NCBI RefSeq assembly: GCF_029227915.1
Contig: NC_079883.1
Span: 26,412,001-26,476,000 of the forward strand
Origin: Hydractinia symbiolongicarpus
Lineage: Eukaryota > Cnidaria > Hydrozoa > Anthoathecata > Hydractiniidae
DNA: 64,000 nucleotides
Reading direction: 5' to 3'
Both the position numbers and the translations under genes were made by a program. Below the pieces are notes generated by a model, which did no database searches, was not told the DNA's origin, and saw nothing but the letters and a program-made list of their open reading frames with translations. Within the stretch, counting starts at the first letter, position 1, and each line of letters starts with the position of its first letter. Of this stretch, positions 36,839-48,457 are shown one piece after another.

Positions 36839-37010
36839 ATGGATATAAATGAACAAGAAAGAAAGCGTGCTATGTTATTACATTTCGGAGACTTCGACAT
36901 ACAAGATATATTTGACTCGTTTTCGGTACTACATATCAAGCATTAAAAGATGCCTTTAGTAACTATTTTGAACCAAAAACAAACGAAATCTTCGAAATTT
37001 GGTGGTGTAG
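36839..37010 (+). pseudogene. Gypsy-type Gag fragment
   Basis: The frame MDINEQERKRAMLLHFG, DIQDIFDSF breaks by a frameshift and resumes as YQALKDAFSNYFEPKTNEIF. This is the central Gypsy Gag pattern, also present in the intact gag at 6028. No other part of an LTR element adjoins it. Confidence 0.6.
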
Positions 37011-37183
37011 TTTGCAATGATCATAATTACTGTAAAGCTGCACTAGTTGATAATTCTACACCTGATGAGAATTCATTTGAAAGGCATGATATGAATCATA
37101 GTGAAAGTGTTGTGACTTATTCTGCAGAGCATATTATAACAGGTCATCAAAATTCAAATGCTTAAAATTCTTCTCCCACCAGT

Positions 37184-40100
37184 ATGGCTTCTGAATTTAC
37201 TGATAATGCCTTTAACCTGATATTTAAATTTCACAAAAAAATGAATAACCTTCAATTGAATCAGTGTAAAATTTGTTATGAGGTTTGGTGCGGAATTACA
37301 GGAAATATTTGTGGCCGTTGCAAAAGAGATAAAATAGAACCCCGGAAATTCAGCAGTGAAAATAACATGGTGCCTTCGTGCGTACCACAAGAATTGTATG
37401 GTTTAACACAAATTGAGGAAATGTTGATTGCGCGGGCCTTTTCAGTGATGAATGTGTACTGTAAACCTAGAGGTGGACAGCGAGCATACAAAGGACATGT
37501 TATTACTTTTCCTTCAAATGTTCAGACAGTTGCAACCAGGTGTCCGTCGCCTAAAAGTTCTTCATGCATTGCATTGGTTAGTTGAAAACAATCCTCTTTA
37601 TCATGATGTAATAATAGATAATTCTAGAATAATTGAATTGCCAGAAGATGGTGATATATCAAACTTAATGATGTGGTTATACATGATGATGATGATGATG
37701 AAATGCAATATCCTGTCGACAGAGGTCCTGTTGTAGAAAATGAAAGCATTGCAAAAAATGAAAGCATTGCAGAAATGAGATCGTTCCTCCCAGTGCCCCT
37801 TAATTCAAAAAAACAGAAAGACTTGCTTCTTCAACACTTCACAGAGGCACTCGAAATTGATTTGGTGGATGAAAACCCATTCAATGAGTTTCGCACAGAA
37901 TTTATCGCATCTATGGCTTTTCCAACTCTGTTTCCAGATGGGAAGGGTGATCCCACCAACTTTTCTATTTTACGTGAAATTTCATCTAGTGACACGGAGC
38001 CTTTTGCATTGAAGTTGAAACATTTGCTCAAATTTGCTGAGAAAATTGACCAGAAATGGTTTTATCGGTTTGCTGCTCACCCGCGTTTTGCTTACTGGGC
38101 TTACAATATTTTATACCGGAAGCGGATTTTAGCTAAGGGGAATCTTATGTCAAAAGAAATCCTGGGGAAGCTGAGTTCACTTTTGAAGAGTTCAATGAGA
38201 TGCTATCTTCATCAGATAATGGGTTGTTGTCAAAAATATTCTATTACACAAAGGAAATCACTGGTTCTAATTCATATTGGAATCGCGTGAGACAAGAGCT
38301 CAATGCGACCATCAAACAAGTTGGTGTTCCAACAATTTTCTTCACTCTTTCTATGGCTGAATATCATTGGCCAGATCTACTCAAATTGTCAAGTGTTGCA
38401 GAGGATGCCCCTACTAGTGAAATTAGGGATGCGATCACAAACAACCCACATCTTGTAGATTGGTTTTTTACTGAGAGAACTGAAGCGTTTGTGAAGTCTT
38501 GGTTATATGATTATTTAGGAGCATCATGGCATTGGTTCCGCTACGAATTCACTGTATTACGTGGCTCTGTGCACTGTCATGGACTCGCTAAACTGAAAAA
38601 TGACCCAGGATTAGTTGAACTTACAGACATCGCACTGAAAGGATTTTTAGCAACTGAATGTAGTGTCAAAGTTGACAAACGTAGCATGTCAGAGGATGAA
38701 TTGGCTCTTCTTGAGTATGATATTGAAGTTGGTAAATATGCTGAACAAATAGTTTGCAATTACATTGATACACTACTTACTACTATTAACCCTGAAGGTG
38801 ATTGTGTGTGGAGCAAACCAGTTAAGCATCCATGTAAAAGACTGTTCAGTGAATTACAAAATCCTGAACTTTTACATACTGATTATGTAGATCTGCTCAA
38901 TTCTGTCCAAAAACATGTGTGTAGTACCTTGTATTGTTTGAAAGATAATGGAAGTGGACTGGTGTGCAGATTCAAGTACCCATTCGAAATGCGTTCAAAC
39001 ACTTCTTTGAAATTTAAGAAAGTCAACACCAGAGATGGATCTCTAAAATTGAGAGCAGAAATAGAAACTGCCAGAAATGATCCCAGGTTGAACAGGCACC
39101 AACGTGTACAGCTTCAGGGTTGGAGAGCTAATTGTGATGTAAGTGTTGTGATTGATTATCATTCTTGTTTAGAATACCTCACCAAATATGCCTCAAAACC
39201 TGAAAAGCTTTTTGTAGTTGCAAAAGATGCATTCACTCATGTTGCTAATAGTGTATCAAATAGTGAGTTTGATCCTGTGAAAGTTGTCAAAAAACTTATG
39301 ATGCGAGCCGTTGGCTTGCGTGACATGAGTATCCAAGAAGTGTGCCACCAAATATTGAAGCTCAAGTTGCATAGTTCATCATTTGAAGTAATTACAATTT
39401 CTCTTGATGGATCGAGGAAGGTTGAATCAGTAGATGGAGAGCTGATAACTCGGTGGTCCTTATCAGATATATATGCTAACCGGCATGATTTTACCTCTGA
39501 TGTAAGAGTGATCAACTCTAATTTTATCAATTTCCATTCTCATTATTTTTTGAAAGATGGTCAAATAAAAAAACGGCGGAAAATGGTCATTGTGAGAACT
39601 ATTCCAACTTACTCTTCATACCGAAAGGGTGTTAACTATGGTAGTTATTGTAAGTTTAATCTGATCAAGTATAAACCATGGTCTCGTACCATAGCTTCAC
39701 TGTGGAATAACAATGAAGAGTGTGATGAAACATTCATAGGAACATGGGGTGCCTTTTTACAGTCAGAAATAGCTACAGACTTGGTTCCCCATTTTGCTTT
39801 TGAATTAGAAAATTTACAGAGCTCAACAATATATGAAAAAGAAAGTGACGCTTCTGATGATGAAAATAATACAAATTTGTCCAATCAGGATGAGAAGGAG
39901 GAATGGATGTTTCTCTCTGAGCTTCTCATCAACAATCCCAATGACTCGGATGAAAATGACAGACTGGAAGATGTGCAATACTGGAATCAACAGAGAAGTC
40001 AATTTACTGAACAGGAAATCAGCAATATGCCAGCCTGGATCAGTGCCCAGAGAAGCATTCATCTCAACGATGATGTTTTATCAGTTCCTTCTGATGAATC

Positions 40101-41475
40101 GGAAAATATTGAGAAGTTGAATTTACAGCAGCGTAAAGCATTTGACTTGGTTATTCATCATTCTGAATCTGATACTTGTGAGCAGCTTTTACTTTTGGTC
40201 ATTGGTAAAGCAGGTAGTGGTAAGAGTTTCTTGATTGACAGATTGCGCTATGCTCTAAATGCGAGCTGTTACATTTCAGCATTGTTCGGTATTGCTGCTT
40301 ACAATGTAAGCGGTAAAACACTACACTATTTACTTAAGTTGCCTGGGAGAGGGAAGCGTAACCATGATCTTCAAGGTGCCAGCTTATCACAGATACAAAA
40401 TACATTTTGTAATAAAAAGTATCTGATCATAGATGAGTATTCTGTTATCAGTCAACGAGATTTATCTTGGGTCAATAGAAGGTGTAAGCAAGCCACAGGT
40501 ATAACTGAGAAAGCATTTGGTGGCATAAACATTATTTTAGTTGGTGACTTGGGTCAGCTACCTCCTGTCAATGGTAAGGTTCTTTACCATCATAAACCTT
40601 CTACAGAACATGACTCAGAAGGACTTTTTTTATACAACATGTTTCAAACAGTGATAGAGCTAACTATCAATCAACGAGTTTCTGGAAACAATCAGGACTG
40701 TGTTGAATTCAAAAATTTGCTCTCCAATATCAGAGATGGTAAACCAACACTTCACGATTGGAACACTTTACTAACTCGCACTCCTAGAATTTGTAATAAT
40801 ATTGATTCTTTCTCTGAAGCCTTGAGATTATCTTATGGTAACAGAGAAGTTGCAGAGAATAATTTTACGTCATTAAAATCTCTTCAAAAACCAATTGCCA
40901 AAATAAAAGCAATCCATAGCAAAGCTTCTGCTGCTAAATTTTCTGCTGATGATATGGGTGGTCTGTCACCATGTACTTATTTAGCTGTAGGTGCCAGAGT
41001 GATGCTCACAAAGAATCTTTGGACAGAAGTGGGTTTGTGCAATGGTTCTTTAGGAACCATTCATAACATCGTGTATGAATCTGCTTACGAACTCTTTCCA
41101 GTAGCAATTCTTGTTCAATTTGACACTTATTCTGGTCCATGTTTTAATAACGACAATGTTGTGCCAATTGCACCCTGCTCAAGCACTTCTGAATCATATG
41201 GGTCAAACTTTGAAAGGACAAAATTTCCTTTAAAATTAGCTTGGGCCATTACAATTCACAAATCACAAGGTCTTACTCTACCAAAGGTGTGGATTGACCT
41301 TGGCAGCAGTGAAAAATCACCAGGATTGACTTATGTTGCATTGTCGAGAGTCCGAAAATTGCAAGATCTTATAGTTGAACCAATGAGTTATGAACGTCTT
41401 ACATCCATAAGCAAAAGTGCAAATTTTCAATACCGTATTTCAGAAGAGCATAGACTGCATGATATAGCTATATAA
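37184..41475 (+). pseudogene. Helitron Rep-helicase, frameshifted in N-terminal part
   Basis: The N-terminal pieces show the Helitron zinc-finger/DUF6570-like start (QCKICYEVW, CGRCKRD, KFSSENNMVPSCVPQELYGL, LIARAF). Frames must shift near 37540, 37660 and 38145 to link these to the long frame 38200-41475. That frame (1,091 residues from an internal Met) holds the HUH nuclease motif HCH (His125/His127, GSVHCHGLAKL) and paired tyrosines Tyr326 and Tyr330 (EYLTKYASK). A PIF1-type helicase follows: Walker A GKAGSGKS near 669, Walker B IIDEY near 745, GDLGQLPPV, INQRVSG, and a C-terminal KSQGLTL...TYVALSRV. Known role: nicking and unwinding for rolling-circle transposition. Catalytic residues are intact; the N-terminal shifts suggest recent decay or sequence errors. 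Confidence 0.9.
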
Positions 41476-41608
41476 TTCATTTTTAGTGTCTGATGTCAAA
41501 AAGATGAGAAAAGTAGTTAAAAAAGGTAAGTTGTTTTTTTCTTCAATTAACTTCATCTTCACTAGACTACGTATGAAAAGTAATAAGGTTTGCTTTTTTT
41601 ATTATTAG

Positions 41609-43670
41609 CACACTAAAACGAGTGGATGATACTCCCAATGGTTCACCACCTATAAATGTACCTGACACAGGTAACTTTTCATTTATTCATATCTATCAAA
41701 CAGTTAGAAAACCTTTGCATTGTACAAATATTTTGATGAGTTGTGAATTTTTTCATTCTAACACAACCAAAACAAGTAGACAAAACTTTCAATGATTTAT
41801 CTATTCAACAGCTAGCATATAAATACTACCTTTCCCTCTTCATGAAATTTGTTACTTGCCTTTAGAACAAAGTACACCCAAGAAACGAGCATCGATATCT
41901 TCAATTTCAGATAGTCCATTAACTCCAAGCAAAAGACTTTTCACCAATGTATCTTCCCCTTATTCACCCTCAGCACCATCAACTGCTATTGGTAAGTGAA
42001 TAAGACTGATACATATTTTGCTTAGCATAATGATTTACTTTATTGTAGAGAAATTTTAGCGGATATGTTTCCAACTGCTAAAAATTGATTCTATGATGCG
42101 TGATTTTTTTTATAAGCAACTTAGGATTTTGATAAGAATTCAAGTTGCTTACTTTTTGACCAATTTTTGTATCTCAAGTTGCTTAATGGTTGCTTATTTT
42201 TCTTGATAAACTTTTCGGTGTTATAATAAAGAAAAGAAAAATTGCAATCAGGCTTAATTTACTGGTAGTTTTTTAAAGGGAAATACAAGGAAAAGGCACA
42301 ATTTCGGCCCACGAAAACGAAAATAGTGCGTTTCTCTTGGGCTTTGAATTATTCATGTGCATTAGTAATTTAGACAGTTGCTTATGTTTGGAATTGTCAA
42401 GAACTGAAGTTGCTTAATACTTTTTGAAATCAAGTTCAGTTGCCCATAAACGAGTTGCTTATACAAAACAAAATTGTATCTGAAAAAATCTTGAAACAAT
42501 ACTGCAATAATCTCAAGGTACATATTGAGAAAAATTTTACACGCAGATGAAGTTGACGATTCTCTGTATTCTGTGAATAAAAAATCCCTGATTCTGTACA
42601 AGCAAACTAATCCTGTATAACGCTCCTCTTTTTTAGACATAACTGACTTTGTCGCATCGTTTTCACCCATCAAACAAAACCAACAGAAAACCCGTGATTA
42701 CTTTTTCATTTTCATCAAAAGTGGTCCTACGGACTTCAAGAAAATTTTGGTTAGCAACCACAAAAATATCAAAATCATTAGACAGAAAATATTGGATGCT
42801 TTTCATGACAAAACTCCAATATTACTTGCGAAACTTGTACCTAGCAAAGATCTTTTCTTCTTCAATGCATACTCGGTCATCTCGCCAGCATCAGATGCCA
42901 TTGGCTTTGATTTGAACGATGCTGATGCAGTGCGTTTAGCTGATATAGATGATGATGGTTTAGTGACATCAGTGGTTGGTCAAATAAAATTCACTTCAGA
43001 AGAAACATGTCAAGTGTACACGAAGCAGGGTAAAAATCACCAGGATAGAATGAGAGAGGGCATCTTTAGTGATGGTACGAGAACATTGAAGATCACTATT
43101 TGGGCTGATTTATTGGAAATTGTTAAGGAATTCCAATTGATTCAAATAGCAAATGCGTCAACCAAGACCTTCAATGAAGAGCTGGTTCTTACAACCAATT
43201 ATTCGACAATCATTTGCTTTTTAACAGAAGCGTTGGATGTACAATTTGATGAGTCTGTAGCGCAAAAAGATTCTACAGCAACACCGCCTAAGGAAATGAT
43301 CGTATGTTGTCCCGTTATTGAGAGTATTGTCGTGAAAACCTTCTTACAATGCAAAATATGTAATGGAAAAGTAGATATTCGTCCAGGAACTGGTTTGGCA
43401 ATCTGCACCAATGTTCACTGTGGTCGAGATTTCTCAGTCACTCATTTAAAGCAGCAACCGAACTGCTGCCAAATATGTGTTGTTTTGGATATGCGTAACG
43501 AATATGTTGCTTTAACCGTAACTGCTTACAGAGAAGTCCTTGAAGAATATTTCGGCGAAGAAATTGCGGATGAGGTGAAACTGCGATCCGATTTGTTGAA
43601 TATCACAGATGTTGATTTTGTTATCACCAAAGGTCAAAAAGTTAGCAAAATGACCATGCATAAAAAATGA
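41609..43670 (+). CDS. Helitron-associated RPA1-like ssDNA-binding protein
   Basis: Exons 41609-41670, 41866-41991 and 42637-43670 join in phase across GTAACT/GTAAGT donors and AG acceptors. The first exon (start Met) is not resolved; 41504-41525 has an ATG and donor but wrong phase. An SPIK/TPSK-rich linker leads to OB-fold sequence (VTSVVGQIKF, LKITIWADLL) typical of RPA70 and to a zinc ribbon (CKICNGKV...CTNVHCGRDF). RPA-like genes accompany Rep-helicase in several Helitron lineages and are thought to bind displaced single strands. It lies 134 bp downstream on the same strand as the helicase, so I treat both as one element. Confidence 0.75.
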
Positions 43671-44449
43671 ACTATTCGAAGATGATTCCACTATGGCTTT
43701 TTTTTTGTACTACTTGTGTTATTATTACCGTAGGACTGTGAAAACTGCTTATTTCATGCTATATATGTACCAATTTGTCAGTTGTAGAAATTGAGCTGAT
43801 TTGAGAGATCATGATCCAACACTTCGTTTCTCGTTAATTTTCTATTACAGCTTTTATATGAAAACTCTTTTTAGATCATGTTGATAGCTAACACATAAAG
43901 ATCAAACACTTTTTTGCTCTCTATTTTTTGTTATTATTTTGATAGGTATGTGACTTTTCTTTATTTTCACATTGTAAATATTTACTTTAAAAACAAAAAG
44001 TACGTTTGGTTTTGTTATACCATGCTTCGTCAATTTCCAATGCTGAAAAGTAACTACGCAATGTGGCCTCTTCCCGCGCATTATATTCTGTTTTTTCATG
44101 GCCAAAAATTTTCCAATGAAAAGTCAACCTGCCCTAGCCGTACTGAACGATGGAAAAATGAATTTCGCGGTATTGCAAATTGGTCACCTATCGTAGCGTA
44201 CCACTTTTCCAACTGCTGCGCATATGCAAGCTTTGCAGAAAATAGGATAAGTTCTTGCATAGAAAGTATGGAACCAGCAGCATATTCAACTGATTCAGGT
44301 ATACAAATAGGTTGAAAGGCAGTCAATAATAAATATCTGTAATATATATACATATAAATTGGCCTTCAACAAAAGTGATGATATATATGACCATTCGCAA
44401 GAAAACTTATTTATTTGAACTGAAAAATTGATGCACGCAGCGGTCGCAC
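43671..44449. other. Probable Helitron 3' non-coding region
   Basis: AT-rich; short frames (43914-44315 plus, 44096-44353 minus) lack motifs. Confidence 0.35.
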
Positions 44450-44469
44450 CAGTGTGGACACTGCCCTAG
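44450..44469 (+). other. Candidate Helitron 3' terminus
   Basis: Perfect 6-bp hairpin CAGTGT-GG-ACACTG, then CC and CTAG, followed by T. Orientation and position fit the 3' end of the plus-strand Rep-helicase element. The hairpin-to-CTAG spacing is shorter than usual, and no second copy of this end is present to confirm it. Confidence 0.4.
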
Positions 44470-45671
44470 TTATAAAAATGTACATAGAAAAAAATATAAT
44501 ACCATATTATTATTAACTCCACTTCTTCTCAATGTACTGCCGCATTGGCACTTGTCGCAATTCAGATAGCAATTTGAGAAATTGAAATATTTTCATAATC
44601 ACATCACCAGTTTAATAAGCTTATTTTTTCAATAGACGCAGGAGAAGTTCATGACGTCATATATACTTCAGGTGTGACGCCTCGACGTCTAGCTCTTTAT
44701 GTTTCATCACTTCCCACAGATTGTATTAAAACAAATTATTTTTTTCTTTGATTAACAAAAGTCTTGCTTAAGCGTACACTGTTTGTAAACAAGATTAAAT
44801 TCCAAAACCCTATTAGGAGTTTTTTCAAGATATTATAAGTCATTCGAATCGTTTTTATAAGACCGCTGAACTTGAAGATGGCAGAAATGAGTGTCCGTGT
44901 AAACACAGTCTTGAATTGCGCTAAGTTCGTTTTAATAATTTTTTGGTGAAAAGCGTTATATTGTCGTTTTGTGGGTATAAAAAAACATTTTTCAAGTATT
45001 CTCAACAAACCAAAGTGTAAAGAGGTTTTATGCGGCGCTATATAAAATAAACCAGTGTATGGGCTTTTTAGCTGATGCACATGGTCGATACAAAAAATGT
45101 AAGAAATTTGAAAGTAACAAACCACATAATTAGAGGAATTATTATTAACTATAATATAATATATCTTTTCTTAAATTGAAATAATAACTAATATAAATTC
45201 ATATACAAATTGCAATAAAAAATTTAAATAATAATTTCTATAGCTGTGCTCGCCTAAAGGCAAAATTATAAATTAACTTCATAACAGATCTAAAAATAAA
45301 TTTATTTTGATTTGGGACATTTTTATCAATAAAAGTACTATCTTACGTTACGAAGTGGACACCATTTTCACAAACATATCAATTTCATTCTTGACATTTT
45401 TTTTCTTCTTAACAACAAAATTGTCACTTTTATAAAACAGCCTCATTTTTGTTCTATTTTGGAACATGTTTTCAAGGTTTTTAAAAATTTGTGTACTTTC
45501 ACGAAAAGCAGGTGTTTTTCCTGCAGATCTATATTTTGTTTATAAATAATCGCGCCAATATGAATATTATTAGCGATTTTAAGAACAAAAAGAAACAATC
45601 TAATAGCAATAACTTACTTCGTTATCTTTGATCTTCTGTCTAATTATTTCGCGATTTTGTTTATTTTTCCA

Positions 45672-45802
45672 TAGCCCAGCAGCATCAGGCAGCTCTTCCA
45701 AATTTATCTGTAATTGTGACGTCAATATTATTACGATGTAACAGCACATCAACACACGGGGTGTTACCCTAAAATGCAGCGCTATACAACGGTGTACGGT
45801 TA
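45672..45802 (-). pseudogene. Ankyrin-repeat relic
   Basis: On the minus strand, RTPLYSAAF, stop, GNTPCVDVLLHRNNIDVTIT and DKFGRAA match the ankyrin helix-turn-helix consensus. Stops interrupt the unit and its end. It is a single decayed repeat with no neighbours. Confidence 0.5.
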
Positions 45803-46412
45803 AAAATATCCTGTTCCTAGCATTCCATGCTTTCCCATACTTTATTGGTGTGGCTAAAGGAAGACGTTTAACTTTTTATTTTGATTGCATGCAACAATAA
45901 CAGCTATAAAATATAAGTTCTACAGTTTACATAAAAGGAACGCATCTATATTTTCGTAGGATTTAAATTTGGGCAAAAACAACGTCCGAATACATTTTTT
46001 GCAAGCAAGAAATAACTTTTTATACGGTGGATTAATTTTGTCAATTCCTGATTTGCAGTATTCTTGGATTCCATAAATTCATAGAATTGTTTTAGGACAT
46101 AGAATCTTCCTAATCCTTATACCAATGTCTTTATTCTACCAGACTTACTTTCGCATACTAGAGCAACTAATGTTTGATTTTCGTTGTTTGTGTTTCAAGG
46201 ATTTTTTACCTTACGCTATTTCATATATATACTTACGCATTTTAATATTAAAAACATGTAACACTCTTTAGGATTACTGTAAATATCAATACGGAACTGT
46301 TAAAGACGGAGAGGATGATATCCGGGAATATGAAGAGAGAGACACAAAAACTTCTAAACACCAACTTAAGAAGAGATCAAACAACGATATGGTGACCACA
46401 AAGCAGTAACCC

Positions 46413-46460
46413 GTGCGCCAGGACTTGTGAACCTGGCGGTAGCTTTCTACATGTGTTACG
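46413..46460 (+). repeat. Short conserved block shared with the 2.45-kb units
   Basis: GTGCGCCAGGACTTGTGAAC, CTGGCGGTAGCTTT and CATGTGT occur here and, slightly altered, at 49295, 51744 and 54192 in the tandem units. Similarity is limited to roughly 45 bases. It lies ~0.9 kb upstream of the Gag-like relic, so it may be a terminal or regulatory repeat of that element. Confidence 0.55.
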
Positions 46461-47187
46461 GGATGCCAAAACTCAACCTTACACGGGTAGTTGTCGCTTT
46501 GGACCAGCCATTTGCTTTGGAGCAGTCGTTCATGTCGGTCCAGTCGCTCGCGTCAGACCAGCCGTAGGTCAGGACCAGCCTGAAGTCAGTGCGGTATTCT
46601 TCGTGGGCGTAATGTCACGGAAGCAAGAATTATATAAAAAAACAACCCTTATATAACAACTACATAACATCAGGTATAGCAGGAGCGTTAAACTTTATAG
46701 ACTAAGTGAACCAACTTACCAACTTTTCCAGCACACTAAAATTTTCAACATTCAACCAACAAACAAAAATATTTCTATTTCGAAAATTGTTACTTTATCG
46801 GAGAGAAAAGAAATTAAAAAAAGTGGTCGACGATAGAATACAAAAATTGAATAAGACGTTTTTTCCAAATAATAAATCCACATCGGGCAAAAGGTTTTTA
46901 TTTTGCTTTTAACATTGGTAATTGTAAAGTAAAAAGAAACGCACATGAAAAATGATAGCGAATAAAAACAAACCTTGCTCTCTGATGGGACTGAAACTAA
47001 ATACCTTATTAGTAGCATATTCGTACAAATTTTCGTGCATTTGCGCCAAAAGTTTTGTTATTGTCAAAATATAGTATAGAAATCGCGCGGAATAAGAAAG
47101 GAGCTGCTAAATTGCGGATATATTGTTGTTGTTGTTATCACCAATTATCTTACTGATCGTTGGCATTTAGCAATTACTAAAATTCAA

Positions 47188-47218
47188 AGTTGTGTCTGCA
47201 ACGTTTGCAGACACAACT
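47188..47218. repeat. Perfect 14-bp hairpin
   Basis: AGTTGTGTCTGCAA and TTGCAGACACAACT are exact inverted repeats around CGT. It stands just upstream of the Gag-like relic. Role unknown; a transposon terminus or RNA structure are possibilities. Confidence 0.85.
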
Positions 47219-47284
47219 GGGGAGGAAGGGTTTACCTAAAAAAGGGGAGCAGTTAAGCAAGAACAACTATCTTCAACCTCTTCC

Positions 47285-48155
47285 ATGGTCAAGATCGGAA
47301 GACCACGTTCCAACTCATATCAATCTAGATTAGAGTCACGTTCATCTTCAATAATTTCCACCTTCACTTGTGGCAGAGAAGAAACGAAATTCGTCCTCTG
47401 GCAGCAGATCACATTCTCCTCCTGCAAAGCGTTCTCGAATTACTACGGAGGATGGACAGTTTTAGCAAAAGCTACCCGAAGAAATGACGAAATATGAAAC
47501 AGTTCCACATTTTCATACAGGCCAAACATATGAAGGAAAACATTGTGAAAGAGCATCCTGTACCACTTAATCTAAATACTGTTAAATCGCTTGACACTTG
47601 GTGGCCAAAAAGGGGGGAAAAGAAGAAAGCAAGAAATGAGGTTGCTCAATCCAAAATACGTGATGTAATGGGACCATTCAAAAGAGTTTGGTCTATTCTG
47701 GAGAAGGCAAGACAGGGCGAAGCCAAAAAGAATGTGTCATTAGATGATTTATTAGCTTATATTGAAAAAACAAAAATGTTGCTTGGCTAAGCCAGTAACA
47801 AGGTTGTTTATTTCCGATACCTGAACATTTTAAATGTTACGTTGAAATCAAATCCCGATGCAGACGCAAAAATGTTAAAAACAAATTTAGACCACTTGCA
47901 GAAACATGACAAGGAATTTTTTGGATTAGGAGCATGTTTTTGATCCCACCAAGGACAATAAACAGGTTTTGGACATGTTGCAAGAAGTGGGTATGAAGAA
48001 TAAAACGCCAATACGTAAGCTATTTCGACTTGATCTTCCGGCAGCAGTGGATCAGAAAAAACAGCGATGGATGAGTGCGAGAAGCCGTCAAAACAGTATC
48101 CGATATTTTTACCCACAACAAAGAGCAAAATACCCAAGGAATATCATCCCGTAAT
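47285..48155 (+). pseudogene. Gag-like ORF1 relic of a retroelement
   Basis: Broken plus-strand frames encode ENIVKEHPVPLNLNTVKSLD, SKIRDVMGPFKRVWSILEKA and LDDLLAYIEKTKMLLG. After a TAA come SNKVVYFRYLNIL and LDHLQKHDKEFFG, then DNKQVLDMLQEVG and a basic tail. I recall this motif order from cnidarian repeat-encoded Gag-like proteins, possibly of tyrosine-recombinase (DIRS-type) retroelements, but the class is not proven. No RT or recombinase is adjacent in this frame. Confidence 0.45.
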
Positions 48156-48457
48156 TCTATATTCTTGATAAGAAATGGAAACCAAAGTAAAAGCTACAAC
48201 AGAGAAAAATTAGTTAAATAGAAATACAAGAGATGGTGGGAAAGGGAGCCACTCTTGCAGTAGATCACTTGCCACGCATAGGAACCATCACTTATGGCTC
48301 TATACGCAGTCCTATACGGCTTTGCCCAAGAACCTACAAAGGCAGAAAAAAAACTCTTTCTCTGATATCCTCATGAAAGACATGACATAAAACTTATCGA
48401 TGACAAAACCAACATGATCGGTGACTTGAAGGACATCAAGGCGCAGCTATGGAAGGA

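Noticed and set aside
37683-37705. Functional Asp/Met-rich coding repeat (ATG)n in the Helitron N-terminus
   Set aside because: A short GATGAT microsatellite at a frameshift site; more likely the cause of a slippage indel than a domain.
44096-44353. 85-residue minus-strand frame near the Helitron end
   Set aside because: No motif; overlapped by an equally long plus-strand frame.
44640-44700. Alternative Helitron 3' end at GACGTCTAGC
   Set aside because: CTAG is followed by C rather than T and no clean hairpin precedes it.
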